Assembly (NCBI GenBank): GCA_004014935.1
Contig: CP025323.1
Location: 1,922,001 to 1,986,000 of the forward strand
Reading direction: 5' to 3'
Origin: Saccharomycopsis malanga
Taxonomy: Eukaryota; Ascomycota; Saccharomycetes; Ascoideales; Saccharomycopsidaceae
Length of the DNA stretch: 64,000 nucleotides
Part shown: in pieces, positions 50,315 through 61,202 of the stretch
Layout: the number at the start of each line of letters is the position of its first letter
Numbering within the stretch: the stretch's first letter is position 1
Position numbers and translations under genes: made by a program
Notes under the pieces: model-generated
Told to the model about the DNA's origin: nothing
Database searches by the model: none
What the model saw: only the letters and a program-made list of their open reading frames with translations

Positions 50315-50445
50315 AAAGACCTGACAGGATAGTTTGGAAGATCATGATCAACAGGATATTATTGGGTTTTCCCTCGCCAAGGTTTACCAATTCCCTTTAA
50401 ATATAGCCCGTAAATACGAAATTAATACTGTGATCGAAATATAAG
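50315..50445 (+). repeat. Family S SINE, head-truncated copy
   Basis: AAGACCTGACAGGATAGTTT then GGAAGATCATGATCAACAGG, ATATTATTGGGTTTTCCCTC, GCCAAGGTTTACCAATTCCC, TAGCCCGTAAATACGAAATT and GATCGAAATATAAGAC. The first head module is absent and the second is shortened. Confidence 0.7.
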
Positions 50446-50696
50446 ACTTTTGTCAATACTGGCTAGTTTCTGCTCGATTTTTTTGAAAATTTATGATTTT
50501 AAAAATTGTAAAACATTATTTACCACTCTTCACCTACTCACTTTATCAACTCTGGTATTTGGTTCACATTACTAAACGTAATCCTTCATTACAACTCTCA
50601 ACCTACCCTAAATTATCGCCATACAGACTACAGTTTATTTCATTACATTCAAGGACTCACTATAGATGTTTTTTAACAAGTCCCTATAATTATTAT

Positions 50697-50785
50697 ACTC
50701 GGAAGAGAGTCAGGATAGTTTAGCAGATTTGACTCTTAAAAAGGAGAAGAATAACTGGCAGGATAGTTCAGTGGATAAAAAGAAT
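50697..50785 (+). repeat. Family S SINE, head modules only
   Basis: GTCAGGATAGTTTAGCAGAT then TTGACTC, AAAAAGGAGAAGAATAACTG, and GGCAGGATAGTTCAGTGGAT. Two tandem tRNA-like modules without middle or tail. Confidence 0.65.
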
Positions 50786-51642
50786 TTAGTGTATATACTT
50801 GACGATTTGGTGTTTCCACCATCTTTACAGAGCTCCAAAAAATTCAATGTATAGAAAAAGTTGAAATTTGCTAGTTTGACAATACATATTGATTATTATC
50901 AATTGTTCTCTGAGAACCTATAATAATCAATATTTTTTTAGCTCTTGAGATACATGTTTCTTTTAATAAAAGCAAATTCAAACGCCGGAGGAAACATAAA
51001 TAAAACTAACAGTAACCAGCAATTATGGAATAATGTCAAGAGATAAGGAAAAATCTGCCTGAGGGGTGAAACTCGAGATTTTTGACAAATTATGTGTTAT
51101 TTTCGACAAAATGATACTTTCTCACTATGAACTAATTTATACAAGCCAAACCTCAAAACAAAGTACATATTATTAGACTATAGATTTCAAAAACTAAAGA
51201 TTTCAAAGAGCATGAAAATATAATTTCGGTATGTATCGGTTTGCTGTAAAGACTCCAGAATATGACTTTGAAAAACCAACATTTGTCAAAATTGACAATT
51301 TTGCGTTACATCAAACATTTATTCAAAAATACATCATGTTTTGTAATAAATAGTACTGGAATATAGAAAAAAAATTCAAAAAGTTGGTGGTATGTTTTTT
51401 GAATCAAAAGAACATGAATAATATGCATTAATTTATTTTAATAAAACGTTTGGTGATTATTTCAAAAGGTCAACAGCGGGAATCGAGTACCAAAACCCAA
51501 AGTGAGAAACGCCACACGAAATAAACACACAAATGTTAGAATATACCATTGATAATATAAACTAACACCAAATAGAAAATACTATTTAAACCATGCAGCC
51601 GAGCTTCTAGAATGCAACTCACTCTATATTAGCTGACGACAT
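50786..51642. other. 3' flank of HIS3
   Basis: AT-rich DNA with no gene or repeat recognised. A short imperfect palindrome is present (ATTGATTATTATCAATTGTT near 50890 and AATAATCAATATT near 50922). Confidence 0.5.
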
Positions 51643-52338
51643 TCAAAATAAAACACCCTTGGTGCTAGGAACATCGTTGGTTCCAGTGTACGAGATGGCT
51701 TCTTTGATAGCAATTGCCAATGCTTTGAAAGCACTTTCGCTTCTATGGTGGTCATTGAATCCTCTCAAGCAATCTACGTGCAAGGTTATTCTTCCGCTTT
51801 GGGCAAAACTCTCCAAGAAATGCGGGATCATTTCACAGCTCAAATCTCCAATTTTTTCTCTTTTCAACCCAAGTTCTATTACTGCAAAGGGACGGTTCGA
51901 CAAGTCTACAACAGCTCTACTTAGTGCCTCGTCAAGCGGGGCAAACCCGGTTCCGAAACGTTTTACGCCCTTGATATGCCCCACTGCTAGGAAAAAGGCT
52001 TCTCCCAAGGCAATTCCTATATCCTCAGTAGTATGGTGGTCATCGATGTGCAAATCGCCAATGCATTCTACTATTAACGACCAGCCTCCATGTTTGGCCA
52101 ACGCACTGATCATATGGTCCAAAAAGCCAATGCCTGTGTGGATAGCCAAAAACTGGTCTGATTCCGTCAACGATTTGGCATTGTGGGCCTCGAGATCATA
52201 TGTTTTCTCCGGGAAAATCGACTTTTCCAACTCCAAAGGCCCTCCATCGAGATTGATAGATATCTGTATGTTTGTCTCTTTGGTGACCCGCGCAAAATGC
52301 GCCTTCCTTTTATTCTTATCTATCTGTATTCTCGACAT
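51643..52338 (-). CDS. HIS3: Imidazoleglycerol-phosphate dehydratase
   Basis: Product of 231 aa. It catalyses dehydration of imidazole glycerol phosphate to imidazole acetol phosphate, in histidine synthesis. The metal-binding His motifs of the family are intact: [20 protein letters not shown] near 87-107, [20 protein letters not shown] near 115-134 and [20 protein letters not shown] near 193-213. Length is near S. cerevisiae His3 (220 aa). A CACGTG lies about 140 bp upstream. In S. cerevisiae HIS3 adjoins MRM1/PET56; here the two are about 4 kb apart with MRP51 between, both on minus. Confidence 0.97.
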   Translation of the reverse strand: MSRIQIDKNKRKAHFARVTKETNIQISINLDGGPLELEKSIFPEKTYDLEAHNAKSLTESDQFLAIHTGIGFLDHMISALAKHGGWSLIVECIGDLHIDDHHTTEDIGIALGEAFFLAVGHIKGVKRFGTGFAPLDEALSRAVVDLSNRPFAVIELGLKREKIGDLSCEMIPHFLESFAQSGRITLHVDCLRGFNDHHRSESAFKALAIAIKEAISYTGTNDVPSTKGVLF

Positions 52339-52898
52339 CTTCTTGTGCTTTTCTTTCTCTCTTCAGTTATCCATTATCAAAATTCGGTCTCATTAAGACT
52401 CATTTATCACTCTTATCGCTTAGTCATCGCGGAAAAAAATCTTTTTTTTTTCACCTTTTTTCCCGCGCAATACTCATGCACGTGTAGGCGCGGTTGTTGT
52501 GACGTGTGCAGAAGTGCTGTATATATCTTGCGGCTACTTTACTACTCATCTGGCAACCTGTATAGAGGTTTTGGGGGACCTTGTATAAAGAGCTTTTCAA
52601 GGTGAAAACCCTGTTGGTGAATGTGCGAAAACGTTCATGAGAAAAAGCTGGGTTGATGATTAAATGGCTTATAAATTTGAAATTAACGTAACTGTTTTAT
52701 ACAACTTGTATTTTAAAATAACCAAATATGACAAAAATATATAAATGTTTTTTGTTTGAACTGAAAGGTGAAAAGGAAATTATTATTAGCAAAAGATGCA
52801 AAACTGCGGAATTATAGAGTAAAAAAAAAAAATAAAATAAAAATTTATTCGTTAATTTTTGCAAAGCACTTATTTACAGCACAATGTTTCGTTATGTC
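52339..52898. promoter_or_regulatory. HIS3 upstream region
   Basis: Contains a T-rich tract (52441-52461), GCACGTGTAGG (CACGTG at 52479-52484) and GTGACGTGTGC near 52498. I do not see a perfect Gcn4 TGACTC box. The right part is the AT-rich 3' flank of the next gene. Confidence 0.45.
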
Positions 52899-53738
52899 TT
52901 AATTGTTCTTGATAAACTCAAAAAAAGTGAATTTCTGAGCTGAGCCGTCTTCACTATCACTACTGGTGAGATCCTCTTCTTCTTCAACCTCAGAAATAGC
53001 ACTGAAGCTTTTTTGTTTTAAAAGAGACATTCTTCTTGTTCCGCCCAAAGAACTGTTAGGGTTCGTTAAGGTGGATTCCAAGCTCAAATTAATCTTTTCG
53101 TCCATCCATGTGTAGGACATGTTCATGAAATCCTTGTAGTTTTGACAAGAGTCGTTATCAAGAGTGGTGTTACTGTAATCACCGCTTTCCAAGTCTATCA
53201 AAGGATAGCGGCTGGACAAACCAAAGTCTGAATGTCTTCTGACAGACTGTTCAGCCTTGTAACTTGTGTCAAAGTTCAACTTCTTTGGAATGAAATGCGA
53301 AGGAGCAAAAAGTGCCAACGCTTGGATTTCCTCAGAAGAAATAATTTCTGAAGCGCTGTGTGAATGCCGAGGAACTCTTCGTTTTGAACTTTGATTAGAA
53401 TTATTTTCAGAGTCCAAGTTGAACGAGTTTCCAGAAAATACACTGGTATTAGCAGTAGAAGGCGAACTTGGCACATTTCCCATGGAGCTTGCTGCAGTAG
53501 AGTTGCCAGAACTCAAGCTGCTTCTCAAACTACCAGGGCTGTCTGGAAGTATATTAGCGTCATCTAAGGAAATATCCAAGTCTTTTTTAGGAAACTGAAA
53601 GCTATTCATTTGATCTATTTGAGAGTCATCAATATTATATGGTACGTAAGAAAGATTGTATTCTTTCATTTTCTTAGCAGAAGAGTCTTTGCTGTACTTT
53701 GAGTCTTTTGACTGGGAAGAATGTCTATTGTGCTGCAT
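52899..53738 (-). CDS. Ser-rich protein of unknown function
   Basis: Product of 279 aa, not recognised. It starts MQHNRHSSQSKDSKYSKDSS. Ser-rich segments at about 60-110 (SPGSLRSSLSSGNSTAASSM) alternate with basic clusters such as SSKRRVPRHSHSASEI near 122-137, VRRHSDFGLSS near 170 and GTRRMSLLKQKSFSAI near 238-253; each of these contains R-x-x-S type phosphorylation-like sites. FAPSHFIPKKLNFDTSYK near 145-165 and the C-terminal FTFFEFIKNN look like short conserved motifs. There is an acidic run near 255-262. It looks like a disordered regulatory protein with kinase sites. It has the longest upstream region in the window (3.6 kb). Confidence 0.7.
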   Translation of the reverse strand: MQHNRHSSQSKDSKYSKDSSAKKMKEYNLSYVPYNIDDSQIDQMNSFQFPKKDLDISLDDANILPDSPGSLRSSLSSGNSTAASSMGNVPSSPSTANTSVFSGNSFNLDSENNSNQSSKRRVPRHSHSASEIISSEEIQALALFAPSHFIPKKLNFDTSYKAEQSVRRHSDFGLSSRYPLIDLESGDYSNTTLDNDSCQNYKDFMNMSYTWMDEKINLSLESTLTNPNSSLGGTRRMSLLKQKSFSAISEVEEEEDLTSSDSEDGSAQKFTFFEFIKNN

Positions 53739-56700
53739 TAATATGGATATCTCAATTGAATTCTTGATTGTAACGATGTAGAATTTAAATAATAATTACA
53801 ACTTGGTATTGACAAGGGAAAATACATTTTATATATAATAATGTGACTACTACTACTACTCAAAAAGGTTCCTATCAATCAAAGTGACAAGTGCCTCTTT
53901 CAGTTTGATTGTATAAAGAATACGCCATCGGCCTATGGTTTAGACAGTATTCAAAGTTGCCTGCACTGCATCAGAACTAAAGCCAACTCTAACCTAAATT
54001 CCAAGGGCCTTCAAGCCTGGAGCGGTACAAAAGATGGAGAAGTCAAAAGATCAAAACTTTAAAGGTTATGCAGTTAGCACCACTGTGGGGAGAAGATTTA
54101 GTATTGCTACGTATTTTTTTACGGCTATTGAGTGTTGTTGTCCGTATTTTTTTTTTGATGTTTTCCAAAGGGAATACCAAGACTTTAGAAATCTAAATTC
54201 CATTTTTTGGAGGAAACATTTCCCAATATTTTGTTCTGTTTTTTTCCAGTGGAACGATTTGTCTTGGCTTTTATTATTTGAGTATTTTTTTCTTCGTTTT
54301 TGTAAAATTCGCTTAATATGAGTAAAATAATTCAAACTGATTGTTATTTTCTACCATACTCAATTGATTTACTGGCTTATCTTCAACAAGGAAAATCACA
54401 TTGTATACTGCTGTACTATACAGTTGAGTTTCTGGTGAACACAATGCTCCAAGAATTTATATCAAAGTGCAATACTCACTTTTGTTATCTAAAAAGTCCA
54501 TTCTACATCTCAAATCATAATGGATTGCAAAATGTTAGCTCCAAAAAGAGTGTAAAAACAGCCATTTTGGTTTCTCCTGCATAGTGCTGCTACTTACTGC
54601 AACCTTCTGCACGAACATGTATTCTTGATTGCTCCAGAACAATTCATATCAACATTATGGGAATGTTGTGGAATTCCTGATATATTGTGTTTGAATAAAG
54701 CTTGATATTTTTTCAGATGATAGAAACAGCTAAAACCAGACAAGTTTGGGACAATTGGGTTGATGTCATATTGCCAAATGTCTACGAAATGTATTACGGA
54801 CAAATAAAACTAATCCCCACTGCACGCTTGACATTTTTAGCACCAATCTGTATACAAGCCAGTCAATCTCGTATATTAAAAGGCGATCCCTGTGTGCTAT
54901 CAGTTCTTGAATTCTGATAACGGCCAGCACATGATTGAATCTCTGATAAATAGCGTGGTCTAGCCCTGCAGCAGCCAAGATACGATTCTAATGCATTGAT
55001 CAGCTCATAGTTACATTAGTATGCATAGACATATCACCATAAGCTATTTATTTTGAATTTTATTGCTGTATAGTAAACTTTCCTCACCAACTCTATATGC
55101 CCACCAGCCATCAGCCGATTGTAACCGAGCAATAAAGCCAAAAAGTTACTTTTTCTGACCTTTTTTGGGGTTTCCAAGCTTTCAATATATGCAGACCGTC
55201 GTATTTAACACATGTACTTGCGTCCCAGTACTTCATCTTGCAAAAATCACCAACAAGATGAAATGAATGAGAATGTCTATGAATGTCCACCGCTCAAACA
55301 AGTATTTTTGGTGGTGTGAAATGAGCGGTTGCACGAAAACCCAGCCACCAAAACCGTCCTTATTCGGAAACCACGTTTTTCTTGTCTTTTCAAGTCCTCC
55401 AAGTGAGAAAACATCGTATAGTAAATAACGACCTTATAAGTCAAAGTTAGAATAAGCTTTACATCGTAAGTGATTTGGTTTTGATATCAAGTCTTCGATA
55501 AAAATGTTTCTAGAAAGCCATGAGTGTGGAGCTTAATTACTGAGGGAACTGTAAGCTCATTATTGGAATTAACAATAACCTAACAAATCCAACCTTCTAG
55601 GAACCAGAACCCTAATTTTAGCGCTACTACTTGAACCTAGTTTGATGGGCGGCTTAACACCTTCCATACTTGGAACAATCGTTAAATCCGTTCACCATCT
55701 TGTAAAGGCGTTATAATGTGCTCATTTAGAAGTTAAACTCCGCCCATGGTTAGTGTCCAATTGCTTGGTAATACACTTACTCACTATTAAAACGTTTATC
55801 CAGTACAAGTTAGCTGCACATTGGTATTACCTTTTTAAAAGTTGTCTGAAATATATTCTCACTGAAAACAATCAATCGTAGCTGATTTGAGGTCAATGAA
55901 TTGTGTCAAAACATGCGTTTTAAACCCAGTAGTGTAGTGACATCTATGAGTATATCTATAACAATCATCGTTGTCAACATGACATGTTCTAGGCACACTG
56001 TCAGTTTCCAAAAATCTCATTACGACTACACTTAGTAAATATTCGAATATAATTGCAACAATTTAGTCAATCTAAACGTTGGTTAAACAAAAAAGGTTGC
56101 CATCAACTATAAAATAAGGTTGGCTCAATTATTAAACGGATAGATATGTCAACTTCAAGAAGGTTTCTCTCAAATATACTTTTATTGAGCACCTTCTACG
56201 GTAAAACCAAATACTTGCAGTTATTTTAAATGCGACCTAGACTTTTATAGAACACTAAGCATCATTAAAACTCTCTGCTGTCGTATCGCTATTACAGAAA
56301 ATAGATATAGAAATGTTCACACTACTAGGTTTTCTAATATATTTGTTTCCAAGCCTCAGTTATGGTTTATTTACGGGACGAATCAAAAATTTGCAAACCC
56401 TATTGCAGAAATGCTCATTCTGTAGCACTTTAGTAATTTTCATTTCAAATAAGCATGCTTTCCCTAGAAATAAAGCCAAAGTACTAAAGTTTGGTTTGTA
56501 AAACAAGATGGACATTAGAAGACCGTTTGGAGTATTAGACAAAACAACTTCTACTATCAAATTAAATTTTTAATAAAGCAAAACGGCCATAAAAAGAAAA
56601 AGAATTAAAGTGCTTAAAAACAAAGAAAATAGCAGAAGAATGATTTGAACTATTGGGTAAAAAAAAAACCAAAACAAAAACATTGAAAAATCACTCCACA

Positions 56701-57337
56701 ATACAGATTATGAAGACCATACAGTAACCTTCTAGACCTTTACACTTTTAAAGTAATGTTGAAGGCATATATTACATAGTCGCTTATAATAACATGCCAT
56801 GCATCACCTGGCACTTATGTAACGGTGAATGTTAAGCCTTGGACCCTTTAATTGACAACTACTATTTACACTTTACTGGATTCAGTAAAATCTAAATAAA
56901 ATTCAAATGGACCACCAAAATATCATCATATCTTTTTACGCGTTCTACAGCAGAATAGCACATATAAATGCATGACATTGCATATCATGCACTAACTACG
57001 CCAATAAGACATGGGTAATAACTTATTCAGCTTGTCATAATACCATTCTGCAATCATAGTTTACTTAATATTGCAAAAAGTAAACAAGTAAAAATGATAA
57101 ACTCTTTTATACCACACCACCAACTCATAGTATAGCTTCAGAAATACATCTCCTTTGGGAGTCACGTGAGAAGCACATGGGGGCACGCGTATGCGGGCTG
57201 GTAAGGTTGACGCGTGTCTTTCAGAATAAGTATTTTTTCACACAACTACTTTTCGAGGCATCTATGGATTGATAAGTTAAGATCAGGCGGTTAGACAAGC
57301 CCAATGAGCCCAGTGCCGACAAAAACACGATAGAAAA
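53739..57337. other. 3.6-kb gene-poor region
   Basis: The divergent gap between the Ser-rich gene and SPT10. All open frames are short (95 codons or less) and not protein-like. Unlike every other gap above 1.5 kb up to this point, it has no recognisable copy of family S or R and no minisatellite. Base composition is mixed, not extremely AT-rich. It could be a long regulatory region, a non-coding transcript locus or a regional centromere. The SPT10 promoter with GTCACGTGAG at 57161-57170 is at the right end. Confidence 0.55.
57161..57170. promoter_or_regulatory. CACGTG E-box upstream of SPT10
   Basis: GTCACGTGAG, about 170 bp before the ATG. It is followed by GGGGGCACGCGTATGCGGGC, an unusually GC-rich promoter segment for this window. 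Confidence 0.45.
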
Positions 57338-58993
57338 ATGCAGCGGGCCGTGGCAGACGTGCAGCCTGTGACGCTCTTGTTGCCGGACAACCAGACGGTG
57401 GCCACGATATATCCTGTAGTTGTGCAGGACCAGGTTCCCGGGGATCTCATGGAGTTTATATGTGAGGAGTTCAACACGGAGATCATGAGAGGGGCGACAT
57501 TTCCGTTTTTGAACCCGCTCCCATTGCTGGTGTTCCGGAATTACTGGTTTGGCAACTTTGCGGCGATAATGGTGCTTGGAGATGACGCGCAGTTGTTGGA
57601 TTTGGGACGGACACCGCCGACAACGGTCACGACGCCTTACCCGGACGGCGGCGGGGCTGAGGACGCGGCCGACCCGGAATGGGAGAAGCGGTGTTTAGGG
57701 ACGTTTGTAGTGAAGCCGAATTATCCGGGACGCAGCGCGCACATTTGCACGGGGTCGTTTCTTGTGAACATTGGGGTGCGCAACAAGGGAATAGGCAAGA
57801 TACTTATGGAGACTTTTCTCGATTGGTCGTTCAGATTGGGGTATCGCCATTGTGTGTTTGACCTTGTGTACGACAACAACCGTGCGATGAAGGCGCTTTT
57901 GAAGAACGCAGGGTTTCCGGAGCTAGGGCGGATTGCTGGGGGCGGGGTGTTAGCAGATCACGTGGCTGCGACTGACATCATAATGTTTAGTCGACCGCTT
58001 CAAAGCGGGGTTGACCGGAATGCCAGTTCCGAGGCCTCGGTAGCACCGGTAGAGGGTGTGGTAGCGGACAACAAGAACGCGCCTGCGGTTGTGACGGTTA
58101 CGCAGGTGGGCGGCCATACGGTTTCCATCACGGTGAACCAGGCGAGTGCGGTGCGGTTCCAGCGCATAAAGTACTACATGGCCACGGGCTCGTATCCGGA
58201 GGGATGCAACAAGTTGGAGAAGGCCAAGCTCCGGGCCAGTTCGCATAATTATTCTTTGGTGGGCGACAAGTTGATGTTGAAAGATAAGGAGGTCATTATA
58301 GATCCCAAAGAGCAAGTAGATTTGGTCCATCGCATGCACTTAGCAACTAATCACGGTGGAATCAACAGAACAACGTCTGCGGTCACCGAAAAGTACCACT
58401 GGCCCAAGATCAAAGATGTAGTTATACAGTTTGTAAAGAATTGCTACAAGTGCACAGAACATAAAAAGCCGCCTGGCGCGTTCTCTAGCATAGTCGAAAA
58501 CACCAGTAGTACAGCTGCCGCCCAGCTGATGAATGGCGATTATTATTTCGATTCTCGGGGAATGCCCCATGTAGTGGAGAAACAGCGCCAGTTCAGAGTC
58601 CCTACGGGCATGGACTATCACAATATACAGACAAAGAGACAGAAACTCAGCGAAATCCAGTTTGATAGCGACAGCGACGACAGCGAATACAGCGAAAACG
58701 CCCAACATGGCGAGTATCACATGGAAAACGAAGACAGCAGTGAAGAAGATGATATGTATGACAGTAGATCCGCAATATACGAGTTGGGAAGTGACAATAT
58801 ACGAGGGGTTTACGAGGAGTACGCAGATGATGCCGCCCAGTACAACTCGTCAGAGGCAGAAAACAATAAGGACAGTGAGGAAGTAGGCTACTCGTCAGAT
58901 ACGGGCGGCGAAAGTGAAGACGAATACAATCGTGATGACGACCAAGAGGCTGCTATTGCCAGAGCATTGATTCAAGCAGCAGGAAGACGGTAG
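57338..58993 (+). CDS. SPT10: Spt10-type acetyltransferase with integrase-like zinc finger
   Basis: Product of 551 aa. GNAT domain: FLVNIGVRNKGIGKILMETF then LDWSFRLGYRH near 145-175, with the N-K-G-I-G acetyl-CoA loop, and DNNRAMKALLKNAGF near 183-197. Near 327-377 is an HHCC zinc-binding module: H-RMHLATNH-GGINRT, YHWPKIKDVVIQFVKNCYKC. This is the DNA-binding domain of Spt10, known to resemble the N-terminal zinc finger of retroelement integrases. The C-terminal ~120 residues are acidic and disordered. Spt10 activates histone genes by binding their upstream elements. The 5' half is clearly GC-richer than neighbouring genes. It is a host gene. Confidence 0.92.
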   Translation: MQRAVADVQPVTLLLPDNQTVATIYPVVVQDQVPGDLMEFICEEFNTEIMRGATFPFLNPLPLLVFRNYWFGNFAAIMVLGDDAQLLDLGRTPPTTVTTPYPDGGGAEDAADPEWEKRCLGTFVVKPNYPGRSAHICTGSFLVNIGVRNKGIGKILMETFLDWSFRLGYRHCVFDLVYDNNRAMKALLKNAGFPELGRIAGGGVLADHVAATDIIMFSRPLQSGVDRNASSEASVAPVEGVVADNKNAPAVVTVTQVGGHTVSITVNQASAVRFQRIKYYMATGSYPEGCNKLEKAKLRASSHNYSLVGDKLMLKDKEVIIDPKEQVDLVHRMHLATNHGGINRTTSAVTEKYHWPKIKDVVIQFVKNCYKCTEHKKPPGAFSSIVENTSSTAAAQLMNGDYYFDSRGMPHVVEKQRQFRVPTGMDYHNIQTKRQKLSEIQFDSDSDDSEYSENAQHGEYHMENEDSSEEDDMYDSRSAIYELGSDNIRGVYEEYADDAAQYNSSEAENNKDSEEVGYSSDTGGESEDEYNRDDDQEAAIARALIQAAGRR

Positions 58994-59709
58994 ATGTTTG
59001 TAAATAATAGTTGGACACAACAAGCCGTGGGCCAGAGGGGTCGGTAGTTGGTGCTCTCTAATTGATTCAAAACTAGTGATAATTTCAGACGAGGGCTAGT
59101 CCCTCCTGACCTCTGAGTGCTCAATACTTTTTTATTTGATTAGTCAATTGTAATTTTTAAACACTACTATTTTTTATATCATTAAAACGACCACGATATA
59201 TTATTCAGATGACGGCTATATTTCCATTTACACAGCTCGATTACATACAACTTTGCAGAAACCAATTTACAGATAGTAAAATAGTATGCTGCCTTTGAGT
59301 CTGGTAAATAAATGTGAAATCAAACTACAACCAATCCTGTAGGCTCAAATTATATCAGTGAAACCTTTGGCCAAAGAATCTGACAATATAGTCATAATAC
59401 AGTTGATAATTAAATAAATCGCCATACTACCAAGCGGCTTTCATCAGACTATTCAGACCTTAAAAAACACACACATTTCAACCATAATACATCAACATAA
59501 CTTTATTTACTCCAATTTAATGCCAAAAATACTTTAGAAATTGGCACAGCGTGAAATGAGCCCCGTTGGGAAATAACGCGGTGCTAATAACCTATCCAGC
59601 TTGGCCACTCACTCAAATCCGGGTGAGGCATAAATATTTCAATTCTGGTACAAGTTTCACTAGTGTTGACATTAATACCTAGTTTTACAGGTGAAATAGT
59701 GTGCTTGAC
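58994..59709. other. Intergenic between SPT10 and RIB7
   Basis: Begins with a GC-richer patch, 59030-59125, where CCAGAGGGGTC can pair imperfectly with GACCTCTG, a possible 3'-end hairpin. The rest is AT-rich. No gene, no tRNA. Confidence 0.5.
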
Positions 59710-60477
59710 ATGCTGAAATTGGTGCCCTTGGATCCAAAGCTTCCGGCTTTTCTTGGGCCGTATCTCCGAGGGGCGCACTGGTCCACGCCGGAGCTTCCCT
59801 ATATACTAGTTACGTATGCCCAGCTGGTTGACTCCAGGATCTCTATTCTGCCCGGAGTGCAGACCAAAATCTCGTCTTTGCAAACGAAAACGATGACCCA
59901 TTACATCAGGTCGCGTTTCGAAGGGATTCTTGTAGGAATTGGCACGTTTTTGGCCGATGATCCGAGTCTTAATTGCCGGTATCTGGACAGCAAAAGCCCC
60001 GGAAGAGGAATCCGGCCAATTATTGTTGATCCGAGGTTCAAATCCTGCACTTTATTGGAAACACTGACTGTAGTTTGTAAAGTGAAAGATGGAACTGGAT
60101 TAAAGCCGATAGTTATAATCGACGAGTCTCTTAAAAGCAAAACTGACGAAACAATCAAACAGTTTGTAGATTTTTTGTATTTGCCCTTGGAAGCTGAGCT
60201 GAACAGATTTGACTGGAAGACTTTGTTTACTTTGTTGAAGGCTCAGTTTGGGTTGCAGTCAATAATGGTTGAAGGAGGAGCCGTCATCATTAATGAGCTA
60301 TTGAAGAAAGATCCAAAGCCTCTTGTAGATGCGCTAATAATAACCATAGGACCAGTGTTCTTGGGCCAAAATGGAGTCCAAGTGAGTCCCGTCGCTGACT
60401 TGCAATTAAAAGACGTGAAATGGTGGTCATGTAGCGAAGGAGATGCAGTTATTGCTGCCCGATTGGCGGAGCAATAA
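59710..60477 (+). CDS. RIB7: Diaminohydroxyphosphoribosylamino-pyrimidine reductase (riboflavin synthesis)
   Basis: Product of 255 aa from the ATG at 59710. It reduces the ribosylamino-pyrimidine intermediate of riboflavin synthesis with NADPH. Family motifs: TYAQ-x-VDSRIS near 35-45, TKTMTHYIRSRFEGILVGIG then TFLADDPSLNCRY near 58-90, and SIMVEGGAVIINELL near 182-196. Codon 39 (59824-59826) is CTG in the place where relatives have Ser (YAQSLDAR in S. cerevisiae; the SLDG motif in bacteria), evidence that CUG is read as serine. Ser is also acceptable at codons 2 and 45, the other early CTGs. Confidence 0.93.
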   Translation: MLKLVPLDPKLPAFLGPYLRGAHWSTPELPYILVTYAQLVDSRISILPGVQTKISSLQTKTMTHYIRSRFEGILVGIGTFLADDPSLNCRYLDSKSPGRGIRPIIVDPRFKSCTLLETLTVVCKVKDGTGLKPIVIIDESLKSKTDETIKQFVDFLYLPLEAELNRFDWKTLFTLLKAQFGLQSIMVEGGAVIINELLKKDPKPLVDALIITIGPVFLGQNGVQVSPVADLQLKDVKWWSCSEGDAVIAARLAEQ

Positions 60478-61202
60478 CTCATGATGTAAGAGCACTAGAA
60501 CTATTCTGACAATGTTCAGAGAAGAAAGCTTTGCTACCTGACGATGTTTAGTATTGGTTTTTTATAATCAACCATATACTCGCCAGTATGTGTTGATGGT
60601 GGTTTAGCAGTAACTAATACGAATTGTTATTTAACTACAGCCGTCCAATGGTTATAGAAAAGATTGAAGAATTGGGCCAGAATAAAGATGGCCTGTATAA
60701 ATATGACAAGGGAATAACAAATACTACTATAGGTACTTTTATTATTGAAATATGTTTCTATTTTACTACCAGTTTTGCATTTCTTTGCACATTATAGATA
60801 ATATCATATATTTTGAGCCCAGCGGCTTCAAACATTTGTTAAATCCATTTTCTAATCGTCTGGACTTATGGTTTTCAATTGAAGGTTGTAATCTTTTCCC
60901 TATTGAATGCTACACGAGTGTACTGCGTCAAGCAAAGGTCCATGTAAATATGGCTTTGCTATTACCAGCCTCTTAAATGTGGTACTTCAAATATATATGA
61001 TCGGTTAGAATTGGACAACGTTTCCACCTTTCGCAATGGCTGTTTAATATACCATAAAATGCGCACCCAAACTTTTAGCCAAGGCTCATTTGAATACTAA
61101 CAATAGCACCAAATGCCCGGAGAATGTGGTTTAAAGTCGACTAAACCAACCACCCCAGTCTAGCCAGCTGATATCTGCAGCTGTCCAGCATTAAGACAAT
61201 AG
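60478..61202. other. Intergenic downstream of RIB7
   Basis: No gene seen. Around 60808-60832 the sequence TATATTTTGAGCCCAGCGGC is a minimal family S remnant: the tail and head motifs fused at their shared CTGGGC (minus strand). Confidence 0.55.
60808..60832 (-). repeat. Family S head-tail fusion remnant
   Basis: Minus strand: GCCGCTGGG (head start) continuous with GGGCTCAAAATATATG (tail). The whole body is missing, as if deleted between the two CTGGGC motifs. Confidence 0.5.

Noticed and set aside
54034-54584. Open frames of 88-95 codons in the 3.6-kb gap
   Set aside because: Low-complexity Phe/Lys-rich translation, mutually overlapping on both strands, no motif.
58325-58470. Integrase-like zinc finger as evidence of a retroelement
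   Set aside because: It is the HHCC DNA-binding domain of the host gene SPT10, in the right position after the GNAT domain.
59030-59125. Possible structured RNA after SPT10
   Set aside because: Pairing is imperfect and short; no Pol III boxes or known snoRNA motifs.
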